A stretch of DNA of 64,000 bases from Actinomycetes bacterium (GTDB lineage: Bacteria > Actinomycetota > Aquicultoria > Aquicultorales > Aquicultoraceae): NCBI GenBank assembly GCA_021794835.1, contig JAJYQA010000019.1, positions 54,735 to 118,734 on the forward strand, read 5' to 3'. Numbering within the stretch: position 1 is the stretch's first letter; each line of letters starts with the position of its first letter. The notes under the pieces are model-generated. The model saw nothing but the letters and a program-made list of their open reading frames with translations, was not told where the DNA came from and made no database searches. Made by a program: the position numbers and the translations under genes. Positions 35,053-48,285 of this stretch are shown piece after piece.

Positions 35053-38000
35053 TTGCGAAGTGATTTAGGCTTAAGAACTAGGCAAAGTTTTGGCAAAACC
35101 CCCGACATTTTGGAACTCCCAAACTTGATCGCGGTGCAAGTAGATTCATTTAAGTGGTTTACGGAGGAAGGCTTGGCCGATGCTTTCCGTGATATTTCCC
35201 CAATCGAAGATTTTACGGGCAACCTAGCGATTGAGTTTGGCAGGTACCGGTTTGGTGAGCCCGAGCACAGCGTAGGCGAGTGCAAAGAAAGGGACATGAC
35301 ATATTCGGCACGGTTGGACGTAACCGTAAGCCTTATAAACAAAACAACCGGAGAGATCAAAGAAGAGGAAGTCTATATGGGAGACTTCCCGATAATGACC
35401 GACAAGGGAACATTCATTATTAATGGAACCGAGCGTGTTGTTGTAAGCCAGTTAGTGCGTTCACCAGGTGTCTACTTTGACCGCGAGGTTGATAAGCACT
35501 CAGATAAAATACTCTACTTTGGGAAGGTGATTCCAAGCCGCGGTGCATGGCTTGAGTTTGAGACTGATAAAAGAGATGTTATAGGCGTCCGCGTTGATCG
35601 CAAGCGCAAGCAGCCCGCCACAATTCTTCTAAAAGCACTTGGCTTTGGCTCAAGCGAGGAGATTCTCAAGCTCTTCAACGATACTGATCCTATCAAGCAG
35701 ACGCTAGAGAAAGACTTCACCGAGACACGTGAAGAAGCCATGGTTGAGCTCTACAAGAGACTGCGTCCGGGGGAGCCACCGGCAATTGAAAGTGCCCGTG
35801 CTTTAATCGAGAACTTGTTCTTCAACTCGCAAAGATACGATCTTGCCAAGGTCGGGCGGTACAAAGTCAATAAAAAGCTTGGCTTAAAACTACCCGAGAA
35901 CACTACGGTTCTCACCCGCGATGACATACTTGCGACCGTTCAATACATGGTGGCCTTGGTCAACCCATCTATGTTTACAGACCGCTTTGATCTTATTGTG
36001 ACTGATGATATCGATCACTTTGGAAATAGACGGGTTCGCTCGGTTGGTGAACTTATACAGAACCAGTTCCGCATTGGTCTTGCAAGAATGGAGAGGGTTG
36101 TTCGTGAGCGCATGACCACGCTTGATATCGAGACGATGGCGCCGAGAACCCTTATTAACATCAGACCGATCGTGGCCTCGATTAAAGAGTTCTTCGGGAG
36201 CAGCCAGCTTTCGCAGTTCATGGACCAAACCAATCCGCTTGCAGGCCTTACCCACAAACGCCGCTTAAGCGCGCTTGGACCGGGCGGTCTGTCAAGAGAG
36301 AGGGCTGGTTTTGAGGTGCGAGATGTTCATCCGTCTCACTACGGCCGCATGTGCCCGATTGAAACCCCGGAGGGTCCAAACATCGGCCTTATTGGATCGA
36401 TGGCGACCTATGCGAGAATAAACAAATTTGGCTTTATCGAAACTCCGTACCGCAAAGTCGAAAACGGAGAAGTCACCGATGAGATTTATTACCTGACGGC
36501 AGATGACGAGGATAAATACGTCATAGCACAGGCCAACGCCCCGTTTGACAAAAAAACCGGGAAGTTCTTACAGGACAAGGTATTGGTAAGAGTCCGCGAG
36601 GAGATCGACACGGTCGAGCCTAAAAAGGTTCACTTCATGGATATTTCCCCAAAGCAGACGGTGTCCGTGGCCACGGCAATGATACCGTTCCTTGAGCATG
36701 ACGATGCCAACCGTGCGCTTATGGGATCCAATATGCAGCGCCAGGCTGTTCCGCTTTTAAGGCCGGAGGCTCCGGTTGTTGGAACCGGTGTTGAGCACCG
36801 GGCAGTAAAAGACACCGGCGAGATTATAGTGGCCGAAAATCCTGGTGTGATAACCTATGTCACGGCTGATGAAATTATCGTGGAGAAAAAAGACGGCAAC
36901 GTAGATGTATATAAACTATCTAAAAACCGACGCTCGAACCAGGGAACCTGCATCAACCAGAAACCAATAGTTTTCGAAGGCCAGAAGGTTAAGAAGGGGC
37001 AAGTTCTTGCCGACGGTCCATCAACCAACAGAGGTGAGCTTGCCTTGGGAAGAAACCTCCTCGTTGCGTTTATGCCGTGGGAAGGCTACAACTACGAGGA
37101 TGCCATAATCTTAAGCGAGAGAGTGGTTAAGGAAGATGTCCTAACCTCAATACATATAGAAGAGCACGAAGTTGATGCCCGTGACACGAAGCTAGGCCCT
37201 GAGGAGATCACCCGTGATATTCCAAATGTGGGTGAGGATATCCTAAAAGACCTCGACGAGCGGGGCATTATCCGTATCGGTGCCGAGGTCAATCCGGGCG
37301 ATATCCTGGTTGGTAAAGTCACGCCAAAAGGCGAGACCGAACTTACCGCGGAGGAAAGACTCCTGCGCGCTATTTTCGGCGAGAAGGCAAGGGAAGTAAG
37401 AGATACCTCGCTTAAGGTGCCACACGGTGAGAGTGGTACTGTAATCGATGTTAAAGTCTTCTTGCGCGACGAGGGCGACGAGCTGGCGCCGGGCGTTAAC
37501 GAACTCGTCAGGGTCTATGTGGCCCAGAAGAGGAAGATAGCCGAAGGCGATAAACTTGCCGGGCGCCATGGAAACAAGGGTGTTATCTCAAAGATTCTAC
37601 CTGAGGAAGATATGCCGTTCTTAGAAGACGGCACGCCCATTGACATCATACTTAATCCGCTGGGCGTGCCAAGCCGAATGAATATCGGGCAGGTTCTTGA
37701 AACGCATTTGGGATGGGCGGCGATGGCGGGCTGGGGAGCTGATGGTAAGAAGAACAAGGAGCCAGTATTTGTTGCTTCACCGGTTTTTGATGGAGCCAAC
37801 GAAAATGAGATCGAGGATCACCTGGTCAAAGCCGGGCTTCCGGTAACCGGTAAGGCTAATCTATTTGACGGGAGAACCGGCGAGCCATTCCGGGAGCCGA
37901 TTACGGTCGGATATATCTATATCCTGAAACTTCTGCACCTGGTGGACGATAAAATCCACGCAAGATCAACCGGGCCTTACTCGCTGGTCACACAGCAGCC

Positions 38001-38385
38001 GCTTGGCGGTAAAGCCCAGTTCGGTGGGCAGCGATTTGGTGAGATGGAGGTCTGGGCACTTGAGGCCTATGGTGCGGCTTATACACTGCAGGAGCTGCTC
38101 ACGGTTAAGTCAGACGACGTGGTTGGCAGGGTTAAGGCATATGAGGCGATAGTTAAAGGTGAGAATATCCCGGAGCCGGGAATACCTGAATCGTTTAAGG
38201 TTCTCATTAAAGAGATGCAGAGCCTTTGCCTTAACGTCGAGGTTCTATCCGAGGAAGGCGAAGAGATCGAGCTCAAAGAATCCGAAGAGGATGTCTTTAA
38301 GACCGCGGAGGAGCTAGGCATCGATCTTCGCGGCGAGGCGACTTCCACGCCCGAGACTACGGAATCGCCTCTATCTGAAGAATAA
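35053..38385 (+). CDS. rpoB: RNA polymerase beta subunit
   Basis: [70 protein letters not shown] start. Confidence 0.99.
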   Translation: MRSDLGLRTRQSFGKTPDILELPNLIAVQVDSFKWFTEEGLADAFRDISPIEDFTGNLAIEFGRYRFGEPEHSVGECKERDMTYSARLDVTVSLINKTTGEIKEEEVYMGDFPIMTDKGTFIINGTERVVVSQLVRSPGVYFDREVDKHSDKILYFGKVIPSRGAWLEFETDKRDVIGVRVDRKRKQPATILLKALGFGSSEEILKLFNDTDPIKQTLEKDFTETREEAMVELYKRLRPGEPPAIESARALIENLFFNSQRYDLAKVGRYKVNKKLGLKLPENTTVLTRDDILATVQYMVALVNPSMFTDRFDLIVTDDIDHFGNRRVRSVGELIQNQFRIGLARMERVVRERMTTLDIETMAPRTLINIRPIVASIKEFFGSSQLSQFMDQTNPLAGLTHKRRLSALGPGGLSRERAGFEVRDVHPSHYGRMCPIETPEGPNIGLIGSMATYARINKFGFIETPYRKVENGEVTDEIYYLTADDEDKYVIAQANAPFDKKTGKFLQDKVLVRVREEIDTVEPKKVHFMDISPKQTVSVATAMIPFLEHDDANRALMGSNMQRQAVPLLRPEAPVVGTGVEHRAVKDTGEIIVAENPGVITYVTADEIIVEKKDGNVDVYKLSKNRRSNQGTCINQKPIVFEGQKVKKGQVLADGPSTNRGELALGRNLLVAFMPWEGYNYEDAIILSERVVKEDVLTSIHIEEHEVDARDTKLGPEEITRDIPNVGEDILKDLDERGIIRIGAEVNPGDILVGKVTPKGETELTAEERLLRAIFGEKAREVRDTSLKVPHGESGTVIDVKVFLRDEGDELAPGVNELVRVYVAQKRKIAEGDKLAGRHGNKGVISKILPEEDMPFLEDGTPIDIILNPLGVPSRMNIGQVLETHLGWAAMAGWGADGKKNKEPVFVASPVFDGANENEIEDHLVKAGLPVTGKANLFDGRTGEPFREPITVGYIYILKLLHLVDDKIHARSTGPYSLVTQQPLGGKAQFGGQRFGEMEVWALEAYGAAYTLQELLTVKSDDVVGRVKAYEAIVKGENIPEPGIPESFKVLIKEMQSLCLNVEVLSEEGEEIELKESEEDVFKTAEELGIDLRGEATSTPETTESPLSEE

Positions 38386-38443
38386 AAACAACGGGGTTAG
38401 CAGTTTAGAGGACATCGAACTAGAAATAAAAATGTAAAGGCAT

Positions 38444-38478
38444 TTTTTCTTCTGACTTCTAGCTCCTAGATCCTAAAT
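38444..38478 (+). repeat. one-armed heptamer repeat, class D-like
   Basis: CTTCTGACTTCTAGCTCCTAGATCCTAAATTAGG. Confidence 0.55.
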
Positions 38479-38492
38479 TAGGAGGTTAATCT

Positions 38493-41400
38493 TTGTTAGA
38501 TATTAACAATTTTGATGCCTTAAAAATTGGACTTACCTCACCAGAACAGGTCCGCGCATGGTCTAACGGTGAGGTAAAAAAACCTGAGACCATTAACTAC
38601 CGTACGCTCAAGCCGGAAAAGGACGGTCTTTTCTGCGAGAAGATCTTCGGTCCCACCAAGGACTGGGAGTGCTATTGCGGCAAGTACAAAAGGGTACGGT
38701 TTAAGGGTATCATCTGCGAGAGGTGCGGCGTGGAGGTGACGCGCTCCAAGGTTCGCCGTGAGCGTATGGGCCATATCGAGCTTGCAGCGCCGGTATCGCA
38801 CATATGGTATTTCAAGGGTGTTCCCTCAAGGATGGGGTATCTGCTGGATATCACCCCAAAAGACCTGGAGAAGGTCATCTACTTTGCGGCCTATATTATA
38901 ACTGATGTAAATGAGGATCACCGGGAGAAAGACATACCGACGCTGAAGGTTGAACTGGACGAAGAGATAGAGGAGATCAAGAAGCAGGCTGAAGACCGGC
39001 TTGCCGACCTTGAGAAACAAAGGGCCCGCAAGATCGGTATTGCTCGTGGAGAGATACAGCCAGAGGAGGGCGAGACCCTAGAGGTTGCCGATGGCGCATC
39101 GCCTGAGCAACAGGTCAGGAAAATTGAGTCCGGATACAAGAAGCTTACTAAAGAAGTAAATACCGATACAAGTCGCAAGATCGATTGGATAAACAAGGTC
39201 TTTGCTACCTTTGAGACCCTACAACCCAAGCAGCTCATTGGAGACGAGCAGATGTATCGCGAACTCAAGACGCGCTACGGCGAGTACTTCCACGGCGGTA
39301 TGGGCGCAGAGTCGATTAAAGAGCTTCTAGCAAGCATCGACCTTAGCTCAGAGTCGCAGGAGCTACGCCAAACAATAAAGACCTCAACCGGACAGAAGAG
39401 AAGCCGTGCGGTAAAGAGGCTCAAAGTTATGTCTGCGTTTAAGAGGTCAGGCAACCGTCCAGATTGGATGATTCTAGAGGCTATCCCAGTCATCCCACCG
39501 GATCTTCGTCCGATGGTTCAGCTAGATGGCGGCCGTTTTGCAACATCCGACCTGAATGACCTATACCGTAGGGTTATAAACAGAAACAACAGGCTGAAAA
39601 GATTGCTTGACCTTGGTGCCCCTGAGATCATCGTAAACAACGAGAAGAGGATGCTCCAAGAGGCGGTCGACGCGCTCTTTGATAACGGTCGACGCGGCAG
39701 GCCGGTGACTGGTCCTGGAAACAGGCCGCTAAAGTCGCTAAGCGATATGCTTAAAGGTAAGCAGGGCCGCTTCCGCCAGAACCTTCTTGGGAAAAGGGTG
39801 GATTATTCCGGCCGTTCGGTTATCGTTGTTGGCCCTGAACTCAAGCTTCACCAGTGCGGTTTACCTAAGGTCATGGCACTTGAACTCTTCAAGCCTTTTG
39901 TCATGAAAAGGCTTGTCGATCTTGGGCATGTCCAGAATATAAAGAGCGCAAAAAGGATGGTCGAGAGGGCCAAGCCTCTGGTTTGGGATGTTCTTGAAGA
40001 AGTCATTAAAGAGCATCCAGTTATGCTCAACCGGGCGCCGACGTTGCACCGGCTGGGCATACAGGCATTTGAGCCGATACTTGTTGAGGGAAAGGCAATT
40101 CAGATACACCCGCTCGTCTGTACAGCGTTTAATGCGGACTTTGACGGAGACCAGATGGCTGTTCATCTGCCGCTCTCGGTTGAAGCCCAGGCCGAGGCAA
40201 GGGTCTTAATGCTCTCATCAAACAACGTACTTTCGCCGGCCCACGGCCGTCCGCTGGTTACACCGACCCAGGATATGGTCCTGGGTGTATACTACCTGAC
40301 CGCACAGCATGAAGGTAGTAAAGGTGAAGGCCGGATTTTTGGCAGCCGGGATGAGGCTATTCTTGCCCTTGAGTCTAGAGACGTCGATCTTCAAGCCAGA
40401 ATTGAGCTAAGGGAGAGGAATAGTAAGGGCGAGCGCACAAGGCTTGAAACCACGATTGGCAGGATCATCTTTAACCGAGCCATGCCGGAAGACTTTGAGT
40501 ATATTAACTACGAGGTTGGAAAGCGCGAGCTTGCCAGGATAGTCGAGAGGTGCACTTCTGAGCTGACTATGAGCGAGACTGTAGCGACTCTCGACAGAAT
40601 AAAGGCGATTGGATTCCACTACGCAACCCGTGCCGGCATTACCATAAGCGTTGGAGACGTTAAAGTTCCGGGCAACAAGTGGGAGATACTTGATGAGCCT
40701 GAAGAGGCTGTTGAGAGGATAGAGAAGCAGTACCGGCGCGGTCTGATCACCAACGAGGAGCGCCATCAGAGAGTAGTTGATATCTGGACCAAGGCAACCG
40801 AGGACGTATCAGAGGCGATGGAGAACAACTTCGAAAAGTTCAACCCTATCTATATGATGGCAAACTCCGGCGCCCGCGGTAACTTAAAGCAGCTAAGGCA
40901 GCTTGCCGGTATGCGTGGCCTGGTCGCCAACCCGAAAGGTGATATTATTGACCGGCCGATTAAGGCTAACTTCCGCGAGGGTCTATCAGTTCTTGAGTAC
41001 TTTAGCTCCACTCACGGAGCGCGCAAAGGTCTGGCAGACACCGCTCTGAGGACCGCTGACTCAGGTTATCTCACCAGAAGGCTTGTCGATGTATCTCAAG
41101 ATGTTATTATCCGCGAGGTTGACTGCGGAACCGATGAAGGCATCGCAGTACCTGTTCTAGACGAGGAAGGCGAAGCCAACAAGAACTCTCTCTTGGGCCG
41201 GGTTGTTCTTGAGACAGTTGTTCACCCGGAGACTAAAGAGGTTATCTTAGCAAGAGGCACCGAGATCAGAAATGTTGACGTAAGTCGCCTAAAAGATGCC
41301 GGGGTAAAACAGGTTATGGTACGGTCGGTACTCACTTGCCATGCCAAGCACGGTGTTTGCCGTCAGTGTTACGGCTGGAGCTTGGCAAACGGGCGCATAG

Positions 41401-42401
41401 TTGATATCGGTGAAGCTGTCGGTATCATCGCGGCACAGTCCATCGGCGAGCCGGGAACGCAGCTTACCATGCGTACCTTCCACACCGGAGGTGTGGCAGG
41501 TGAAGACATTACTCACGGTCTGCCCCGTGTTGTTGAGCTTTTCGAGGCAAGGAAGCCAAAAGGCGAGGCACAGATCGCCGAGATTAGCGGTACTGTTGAG
41601 ATCAAGGAGACCGAAAAGCTGAGAAGAATTGTCATTCGCGCGGGTGAGAACAAGGAAAGAGTATATCAAGTATCAAGGCGCGCCCGCCTAAGGGTGGCAG
41701 ATGGTGATAAAGTGCAGGCCGGTGACCAGCTGACCGAAGGATCACTTAACCCGCATGATATTCTGCGTATTTCAGGTACACGAGCGGTCGAGCTATACCT
41801 GGTTCGCGAGGTTCAGGAGGTCTACAAAAGCCAAGGCGTTGATATCAACGACAAGCACATTGAGCTTATCGTTCGCCAGATGATGCGGAAAGTCACAGTA
41901 GGTGAGTCGGGAGACACTGATCTTCTTCCAGGCCAGCTTGTTGACAGGCAGGTGTTTGAAGCAGAGAATGCGCGCGTAAAAGAAGAGGGCGGAGAGCCTG
42001 CAACGGCTAGGCAGACGCTTCTTGGAATTACGAAGGCATCTCTTGCGACGGATAGCTTCTTGTCGGCGGCATCCTTCCAGGAGACGACAAGGGTTCTAAC
42101 CGATGCGGCGATCTCGGGCAAGAGCGACCCACTGCTTGGGCTTAAAGAGAACGTTATTATCGGTAAACTCATACCAGCTGCTACCGGTATGAGCAGGTAC
42201 CGCACAATTAAGGTTAAGTCAGTTGGCGCAGAAGAACCTATTATGGAGGTTTCCGAGGCCACCTTCCCAGAGGGGGCTCCCATCGGCGAAGACACGGAAA
42301 CCCTTATGGAGGAAGGCCCCTCTTTGGTAGGAACAGTTGAGTTAGCCGAAGAAATAACCTCTCCCGAGACAGAAGATATTGACAACGAGGAAGAAGACTG
42401 A
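38493..42401 (+). CDS. rpoC: RNA polymerase beta' subunit
   Basis: [31 protein letters not shown]...[19 protein letters not shown] start. Confidence 0.99.
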   Translation: MLDINNFDALKIGLTSPEQVRAWSNGEVKKPETINYRTLKPEKDGLFCEKIFGPTKDWECYCGKYKRVRFKGIICERCGVEVTRSKVRRERMGHIELAAPVSHIWYFKGVPSRMGYLLDITPKDLEKVIYFAAYIITDVNEDHREKDIPTLKVELDEEIEEIKKQAEDRLADLEKQRARKIGIARGEIQPEEGETLEVADGASPEQQVRKIESGYKKLTKEVNTDTSRKIDWINKVFATFETLQPKQLIGDEQMYRELKTRYGEYFHGGMGAESIKELLASIDLSSESQELRQTIKTSTGQKRSRAVKRLKVMSAFKRSGNRPDWMILEAIPVIPPDLRPMVQLDGGRFATSDLNDLYRRVINRNNRLKRLLDLGAPEIIVNNEKRMLQEAVDALFDNGRRGRPVTGPGNRPLKSLSDMLKGKQGRFRQNLLGKRVDYSGRSVIVVGPELKLHQCGLPKVMALELFKPFVMKRLVDLGHVQNIKSAKRMVERAKPLVWDVLEEVIKEHPVMLNRAPTLHRLGIQAFEPILVEGKAIQIHPLVCTAFNADFDGDQMAVHLPLSVEAQAEARVLMLSSNNVLSPAHGRPLVTPTQDMVLGVYYLTAQHEGSKGEGRIFGSRDEAILALESRDVDLQARIELRERNSKGERTRLETTIGRIIFNRAMPEDFEYINYEVGKRELARIVERCTSELTMSETVATLDRIKAIGFHYATRAGITISVGDVKVPGNKWEILDEPEEAVERIEKQYRRGLITNEERHQRVVDIWTKATEDVSEAMENNFEKFNPIYMMANSGARGNLKQLRQLAGMRGLVANPKGDIIDRPIKANFREGLSVLEYFSSTHGARKGLADTALRTADSGYLTRRLVDVSQDVIIREVDCGTDEGIAVPVLDEEGEANKNSLLGRVVLETVVHPETKEVILARGTEIRNVDVSRLKDAGVKQVMVRSVLTCHAKHGVCRQCYGWSLANGRIVDIGEAVGIIAAQSIGEPGTQLTMRTFHTGGVAGEDITHGLPRVVELFEARKPKGEAQIAEISGTVEIKETEKLRRIVIRAGENKERVYQVSRRARLRVADGDKVQAGDQLTEGSLNPHDILRISGTRAVELYLVREVQEVYKSQGVDINDKHIELIVRQMMRKVTVGESGDTDLLPGQLVDRQVFEAENARVKEEGGEPATARQTLLGITKASLATDSFLSAASFQETTRVLTDAAISGKSDPLLGLKENVIIGKLIPAATGMSRYRTIKVKSVGAEEPIMEVSEATFPEGAPIGEDTETLMEEGPSLVGTVELAEEITSPETEDIDNEEED

Positions 42402-42555
42402 TATATTTATCTGCTGTGACCTCGTACTAATTTAATTGCTGGGTTCCGTACCTCAAAGAGGAAGTAAAGTCGGAGCTGTAAGGAAGTTTATGGCTCCGAC
42501 TTTTAATAAGTAGATAATTAGGATGAAGCTTGATTAGCAAGAAGGAGTGTAATAG

Positions 42556-42927
42556 TTGCCGACAATTAGCCAGTTGGTTAAAAAGGGTAGGAAAGAGAAG
42601 CCAAGCAAAACGGCAACACCGGCACTGCAAAGCGCGCCGCAGCGAAGGGGCGTTTGCACCCGCGTTTATACAACCACTCCGAAGAAGCCGAACTCGGCTC
42701 TAAGGAAGGTTGCCAGGGTGCGCTTGACCAATGGGATGGAGGTTACTGCCTATATCCCAGGAATTGGTCACAATCTCCAGGAGCACTCAATTGTACTTGT
42801 TCGTGGGGGCCGTGTAAAGGACCTGCCGGGTGTTCGCTATAAGATTATTAGGGCGGCTCTTGATGCAGCCGGCGTAGCTGATCGCAAACAGGCTCGCTCA
42901 AAGTATGGCGCCAAGGCAGCCAAGTAG
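42556..42927 (+). CDS. rpsL: 30S ribosomal protein S12
   Basis: [11 protein letters not shown]...[42 protein letters not shown] start. Confidence 0.98.
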   Translation: MPTISQLVKKGRKEKPSKTATPALQSAPQRRGVCTRVYTTTPKKPNSALRKVARVRLTNGMEVTAYIPGIGHNLQEHSIVLVRGGRVKDLPGVRYKIIRAALDAAGVADRKQARSKYGAKAAK

Positions 42928-43022
42928 CCAATGTTTTGCGGGTCTAGAATGAAGGTCAGCCAATAGCCAAATAGGGATTAAATATTGTTTTTATTGCCTA
43001 TTGCCTATTTGGCTATTGGCTT
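42918..43022 (+). repeat. class C element with GGGTCTAGAATGAAGGTC core
   Basis: CAGCCAAGTAGCCAATGTTTTGCGGGTCTAGAATGAAGGTCAGCCAATAGCCAAATAGGG...TTGCCTATTGCCTATTTGGCTATTGGCTT. Confidence 0.88.
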
Positions 43023-43095
43023 AAAGCAGACTTAAAGGCTCGAGTAATTACATAAAGACAAGCTGTTAGAGAAGATAAAGTGATGGAGGACAAAG

Positions 43096-43566
43096 ATGCC
43101 GAGGAAAGGACCAGTTACAAAGCGGGATATAATCCCCGACCCGGTCTATAATAATAAACTTGTTGCCCAATTGATAAACGCGGTTTTAAAAAAGGGCAAG
43201 AAGGGCGTTGCCGAGAAATCAGTTTATGATGCTTTCGATATCATAAAAGAAAAAACCGGCTCTGATCCGGCAACGGTTTATCGCAAAGCTATGGATAACA
43301 TAAGGCCGGTTCTTGAGGTAAGGCCGCGCAGGGTTGGAGGCGCGACGTATCAGGTTCCGGTTGAGGTTCCGGGGCACAGGGCTACGACTCTTGCGCTTCG
43401 TTGGTTGACCGGATACTCCCGCACTCGCCGGGAGAAAAGGATGTCCGAGCGGCTAGCCGCAGAGATTATGGATGCCGCAAACAATGTCGGGGCGTCTATC
43501 AAGAAGAGGGAAGACCTTCAGAAGATGGCCGAATCCAACCGTGCTTTCGCCCATTATCGCTGGTAG
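43096..43566 (+). CDS. rpsG: 30S ribosomal protein S7
   Basis: [37 protein letters not shown]. Confidence 0.98.
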   Translation: MPRKGPVTKRDIIPDPVYNNKLVAQLINAVLKKGKKGVAEKSVYDAFDIIKEKTGSDPATVYRKAMDNIRPVLEVRPRRVGGATYQVPVEVPGHRATTLALRWLTGYSRTRREKRMSERLAAEIMDAANNVGASIKKREDLQKMAESNRAFAHYRW

Positions 43567-43713
43567 TCAGAGACAAGAGACCAGAGACAAGAGACCAGAC
43601 ATGAAGGTCTAGAATGTGGGTAAAATCTTGTTTCTGAAGGGCCGATAGGCCCGGTCTGATTTCTGGTTTCTGAGAGGTGCGTTAGCACTGGTCTTGTTTC
43701 TGGTATCTGATTC
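43567..43713 (+). repeat. class A element with two nested hairpins
   Basis: CAGAGACAAGAGACCAGAGACAAGAGACCAGACATGAAGGTCTAGAATGTGGG...GGGCCGATAGGCCC...GGTGCGTTAGCACT...GTTTCTGGTATCTGATTC. Confidence 0.88.
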
Positions 43714-43733
43714 AGGAAGGGATTCATAAATTT

Positions 43734-45836
43734 ATGACAGAAAGATTTCCGTTAGAGAAAGTAAGGAATATTGGAATAATGGCGCATATCGATGCCGGTA
43801 AGACAACGACGACCGAGCGTATACTTTACTATGCCGGCAGAACGCATAAAATCGGCGAGGTTCACGAAGGTACGGCCGTTATGGACTGGATGGTTCAGGA
43901 GCAGGAGCGCGGGATTACCATTACTTCTGCTGCTACAACATGCTATTGGAACGGCTATCGGATTAATATTATAGATACGCCAGGGCACGTGGACTTTACT
44001 GTAGAGGTAGAACGCTCTCTTCGCGTACTTGACGGAGCTGTTGCGGTCTTTTGCGCGGTTGGTGGTGTAGAGCCCCAATCTGAGACCGTTTGGCGCCAGG
44101 CCGATAAATACCGCGTACCAAGAATTGCATATATTAACAAGATGGACAGAACCGGCGCCGATTTTTTCAATGCAATGCAGATGATGGTAGATCGTCTAGG
44201 CGCTAAGCCGGTTGCAGTGCAGCTCCCGATAGGGAGTGAGGACAACTTTGCCGGTATTATCGACCTGATAAATATGAAAGCTATCGTCTACAAAGACGAC
44301 CTTGGCACGACTTTTGAAAGCGAGGAAATCCCTGAAGAATACCAAGCCCAGGCGGAAGAGTACCGCCAGCACCTACTCGAGGCCGTTGCGGAGTACGAAG
44401 AGGAACTTTTGGTTAAGTACCTAGAGAGCGAAGAGATAACGGCGGATGAGATCACGGGAGCTATTCGCAAGGCAACCCTTGACGTTGCAATTACTCCAGT
44501 TCTCTGCGGCGCATCTTTTAAGAACAAGGGCGTCCAGCCGCTACTGGATGCGATAAACGACTATCTGCCATCCCCGCTGGATGTTCCTCCAGTTGAGGGA
44601 ACGGTACCAAATAAGGAAGATGTAGTGGTAACGCGCAAGGCATCTGATAAGGAGCCGTTTACCGCACTTGCCTTTAAGATTATGGTCGACCCGTATGTCG
44701 GTAAACTCACATTCTTTAGGGTTTATTCAGGCGTTTTAAAAGCGGGTGAATCCGTGCTTAACGCATCGACCGGGAAAACGGAGAGGATCGGTCGAATCTT
44801 GCAGATGCATGCTAACCATCGCGAGGAAAAAAGCGAGGTTCACACGGGTGATATTGTGGCTGCGGTAGGTTTGAAGCAAGTCACCACCGGAGACACGATC
44901 TGTGATAAAAACCATCCAATTGCTCTCGAGTCAATGGTCTTCCCCGAGCCGGTTATCTCGGTCGCTATCGAGCCTAAGACCAAGGCCGATCAGGAGAAGC
45001 TCTCAACTGCGCTGGCCAAGCTTGCGGAAGAGGACCCGACATTTAGGGTTAAAACCGATGAAGAAACTGGGCAGACAATTATATCCGGTATGGGTGAGCT
45101 ACATCTTGAGATTATCACCGATAGGCTTATGCGCGAGTTTAAAGTAGGAGCTAACGTCGGTCGCCCGCAGGTATCCTACCGCGAGACTATAAGAAAAGCG
45201 GTAAAAGATGTACAGGGTCGCTACGTGCGGCAAACCGGTGGTCGCGGCCAATATGGCCATGTTGTTGTTGACCTCGAGCCAAACCGAGGCGGTGGCTACG
45301 AGTTCGTAGATGGGATTGTCGGCGGCAAGGTACCCAAGGAGTTCATCCCCGCTGTTGATAAGGGAATTCAGGAAGCTATGACCGCCGGCATCATGGCCGG
45401 ATATCCGGTTGTTGATATAAAGGTAACGCTTCATGATGGTTCATACCATCCGGTAGACTCGTCCGAGCTTGCTTTTAAGATTGCAGGATCCATGGCATTT
45501 AAAGATGCTATGAAGAAGGCAAGCCCGGCGCTGCTTGAGCCTATTATGGCCGTTGAGGTTGTGGTTCCCGAAGAATACATGGGCGATGTCATGGGCAACC
45601 TAAGCTCACGTCGCGGCCACATTATAGGCATGGAGCCGAGGGCTGGTGTCCAGGTAATCAGGGCGGATGTTCCGCTTGCCGAAATGTTCGGCTATGCGAC
45701 CGATTTAAGATCGAGGACCCAGGGACGTGCCACATACACGATGCAGTTCAAGCAGTACAGCGAGGTTCCGCCGAGCCTTGCCGACGAAATCATAAGCAAG
45801 GCTCAGGGTGAGTGGTCGATCGCGACAGGGAGCTAG
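43734..45836 (+). CDS. fusA: elongation factor G
   Basis: [43 protein letters not shown]. Confidence 0.99.
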   Translation: MTERFPLEKVRNIGIMAHIDAGKTTTTERILYYAGRTHKIGEVHEGTAVMDWMVQEQERGITITSAATTCYWNGYRINIIDTPGHVDFTVEVERSLRVLDGAVAVFCAVGGVEPQSETVWRQADKYRVPRIAYINKMDRTGADFFNAMQMMVDRLGAKPVAVQLPIGSEDNFAGIIDLINMKAIVYKDDLGTTFESEEIPEEYQAQAEEYRQHLLEAVAEYEEELLVKYLESEEITADEITGAIRKATLDVAITPVLCGASFKNKGVQPLLDAINDYLPSPLDVPPVEGTVPNKEDVVVTRKASDKEPFTALAFKIMVDPYVGKLTFFRVYSGVLKAGESVLNASTGKTERIGRILQMHANHREEKSEVHTGDIVAAVGLKQVTTGDTICDKNHPIALESMVFPEPVISVAIEPKTKADQEKLSTALAKLAEEDPTFRVKTDEETGQTIISGMGELHLEIITDRLMREFKVGANVGRPQVSYRETIRKAVKDVQGRYVRQTGGRGQYGHVVVDLEPNRGGGYEFVDGIVGGKVPKEFIPAVDKGIQEAMTAGIMAGYPVVDIKVTLHDGSYHPVDSSELAFKIAGSMAFKDAMKKASPALLEPIMAVEVVVPEEYMGDVMGNLSSRRGHIIGMEPRAGVQVIRADVPLAEMFGYATDLRSRTQGRATYTMQFKQYSEVPPSLADEIISKAQGEWSIATGS

Positions 45837-45903
45837 AGACTAGATACTAGAAACTAGAGATAAAGGTCTAGAATGTGAGTCAAAATATGTTCTCTAGTTA
45901 AGA
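45836..45903 (+). repeat. class G element (ACTAGAA)
   Basis: AGAGACTAGATACTAGAAACTAGAGATAAAGGTCTAGAATGTGAGTCAAAATATGTTCTCTAGTT. Confidence 0.75.
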
Positions 45904-45955
45904 ATAGACTTAAATAACAAATAAGAAAACCAAAATCTTTTAGGGAGGAACAAAT

Positions 45956-47140
45956 ATGGCCAAAGCTAAGTTTGAGCGAACCAAACCCCACATGAATATC
46001 GGAACAATTGGTCACGTAGACCACGGCAAGACCACACTGACCGCTGCTATTACCAAAGTGTTAGCCGAGAAAGGCCAAGCCGAATTTAGAAGCTTTGATT
46101 CAATCGACAATGCTCCAGAAGAGCGTGAGCGCGGCATAACAATTGCAATTGCCCACGTGGAGTACGAGACGGCCGCTCGCCACTACGCCCACGTAGACTG
46201 CCCAGGGCACGCTGATTATGTAAAGAACATGATAACTGGGGCTGCCCAGATGGACGGGGCCATCCTGGTGGTCTCGGCTGCCGATGGGCCCATGCCCCAG
46301 ACCCGAGAGCACATTGTCTTAGCAAGGCAGGTGGGAGTGCCCTATATCGTAGTCTTCTTAAACAAGGTAGATATGGTAGATGACCCCGAGCTATTAGAAC
46401 TTGTCGAGATGGAGGTAAGAGACCTACTTAACGAGTATGAGTTCCCCGGAGACGATATCCCAATTATTAGAGGCTCTGCCCTAAAGGCTTTGGAAGGAGA
46501 CCCTGAAGAGGCCAAGCATATAATTGAGCTTATGGATGCCGTTGACTCCTATATCCCAACCCCCGAGCGAGACATTGACAAACCCTTTTTAATGCCGGTA
46601 GAAGACGTATTTACCATCACGGGGCGAGGCACCGTTGTAACCGGGCGCGTGGAGCGAGGCAAGATAAAAGTTGGAGCAGAGGTTGAGATCATCGGTATCT
46701 CTGAGACCAAGAAGACCGTTGTAACCGGCTTAGAGATGTTTAGAAAACTCTTAGATGAGGCCCAAGCGGGAGACAACATCGGGGTGCTCTTGCGAGGAAT
46801 TGGCCGCGAAGAAGTAGAGCGCGGGCAAGTCCTGGCCCAACCAAAGTCCATTACGCCGCACACCAACTTTAAAGCCAAAGTCTACGTTTTAACCAAAGAA
46901 GAGGGAGGTCGACATACCCCCTTCTTTAACGGATACCGCCCCCAGTTTTACTTTAGAACAACTGATGTAACTGGGGTGGCAACCTTGCCCGAGGGCACCG
47001 AGATGGTTATGCCCGGAGACAACGTGGAGTTGGTCGTTGAGCTTATCACCCCCATTGCCATGGAAGAGGGACTTCGCTTTGCAATAAGAGAAGGCGGCAG
47101 AACTGTTGGTGCGGGAAGGATTACAAGTATTGTTAAATAA
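45956..47140 (+). CDS. tuf: elongation factor Tu, copy 2 (identical protein)
   Basis: identical translation to 29311..30495. Confidence 0.99.
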   Translation: MAKAKFERTKPHMNIGTIGHVDHGKTTLTAAITKVLAEKGQAEFRSFDSIDNAPEERERGITIAIAHVEYETAARHYAHVDCPGHADYVKNMITGAAQMDGAILVVSAADGPMPQTREHIVLARQVGVPYIVVFLNKVDMVDDPELLELVEMEVRDLLNEYEFPGDDIPIIRGSALKALEGDPEEAKHIIELMDAVDSYIPTPERDIDKPFLMPVEDVFTITGRGTVVTGRVERGKIKVGAEVEIIGISETKKTVVTGLEMFRKLLDEAQAGDNIGVLLRGIGREEVERGQVLAQPKSITPHTNFKAKVYVLTKEEGGRHTPFFNGYRPQFYFRTTDVTGVATLPEGTEMVMPGDNVELVVELITPIAMEEGLRFAIREGGRTVGAGRITSIVK

Positions 47141-47152
47141 TGTGGAGGAAGT

Positions 47153-47461
47153 ATGGCGACACAGAAAATTCGTATTAGGCTAAAAGCCTACGATCACGAG
47201 GTTGTCGATCAGTCGGCGAAGAAGATTGTTGATACTGCGCAGAGGACAGGTGCTAGAGTTGCGGGGCCGATTCCTCTGCCGACAGAAAGAAGCCTTTATA
47301 CAGTAATTAGGTCTCCGCATGTTAACAAGGATTCGCGTGAGCACTTCCAGATGAGGACACATAAAAGACTGATTGATATATTGGACCCAACGCCTAAAAC
47401 GGTTGATTCACTGATGCGGTTGGATTTACCAGCGGGCGTTGATATAGAGATAAAACTTTAA
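47153..47461 (+). CDS. rpsJ: 30S ribosomal protein S10
   Basis: [41 protein letters not shown]. Confidence 0.98.
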   Translation: MATQKIRIRLKAYDHEVVDQSAKKIVDTAQRTGARVAGPIPLPTERSLYTVIRSPHVNKDSREHFQMRTHKRLIDILDPTPKTVDSLMRLDLPAGVDIEIKL

Positions 47462-47463
47462 AG

Positions 47464-47581
47464 AAACTAGAAATCAGAGACAAGAAATCAGAGACAAGAG
47501 ACCAGACATGAAGGTCTAGAATGTGGGTAAAATCTGGTTTCTGAAGGGCCGAAGGCCCGGTCTTGTTTCTGGTATCTGATA
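47464..47581 (+). repeat. class A element
   Basis: same core as 31009-31125: GAAGGTCTAGAATGTGGGTAAAATCTGGTTTCTGAAGGGCCGAAGGCCCGGTCTTGTTTCTGGTATCTGAT. Confidence 0.9.
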
Positions 47582-47600
47582 TGCCCGATGAATCGGGAAA
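47582..47600. repeat. CCCGAT/ATCGGG hairpin repeat
   Basis: GCCCGATGAATCGGG. Confidence 0.5.
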
Positions 47601-47639
47601 ATGTTGCACGAACGGATAATTATCGGTGCGAGGTAAAAA

Positions 47640-48275
47640 ATGAAGGCATTACTAGGAAAAAAGCTTGGCATGACCCAGGTTTTCAGCGACAATGACCGCT
47701 TGATTCCAGTTACGGTTATTGAAGTTGGGCCTTGCGTAGTGACTCAAGTAAAAACAGAAGAAAACGATGGCTACATGGCAATCCAGATCGGATATGAGGA
47801 TATTGAAGAGAGAAAAGTTACCAAACCTCTTCAAGGACATTTCGCCAAGGCAAAAGTGGCACCTAAACGTTACCTGGCTGAGGTCAGGCTCGATGAGCCT
47901 ACCGAGTACAAGCTTGGCGATATGATAACCGCTGAGATATTCTCAGCCGGCGAGAAAGCAGATGTTATCGGCATATCCAAAGGCAAGGGTTTCCAGGGTG
48001 TTATGAAGAGGCATGGCTTTGGGGGAGGACCTGGAGGCCATGGGTCGCATTTCCACAGAGCTCCCGGTTCGATAGGAGCTGCTGCTTTCCCGTCTCGCGT
48101 TCCGAAGGGAAGGCGAATGGCAGGGCACATGGGTAGCGATAGAGTTACCAGCATGAATCTAGAGATTGTAAAAGTTGATCCTGAGCAAAATATAGTACTG
48201 CTCAAAGGGGCAGTGCCTGGCGCCAAAGGCAGCCTTATTATGATTAGAGAGTCCAATAAGAAGAAGGCAAAATAA
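47640..48275 (+). CDS. rplC: 50S ribosomal protein L3
   Basis: KALLGKKLGMTQVFSDNDRLIPVTVIEVGPCVVTQVKT. Confidence 0.98.
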   Translation: MKALLGKKLGMTQVFSDNDRLIPVTVIEVGPCVVTQVKTEENDGYMAIQIGYEDIEERKVTKPLQGHFAKAKVAPKRYLAEVRLDEPTEYKLGDMITAEIFSAGEKADVIGISKGKGFQGVMKRHGFGGGPGGHGSHFHRAPGSIGAAAFPSRVPKGRRMAGHMGSDRVTSMNLEIVKVDPEQNIVLLKGAVPGAKGSLIMIRESNKKKAK

Positions 48276-48285
48276 GGGGGTAACG

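Noticed and set aside
36200-36300. Rifampicin- or streptomycin-resistance alleles in rpoB/rpsL
   Set aside because: Resistance regions ([52 protein letters not shown]) look wild type by inspection.
47464-47581. Heptamer elements as ordinary rho-independent terminators
   Set aside because: They lie inside operons, lack a U-tract, and right arms run into the next SD; true terminators elsewhere in the window look different.
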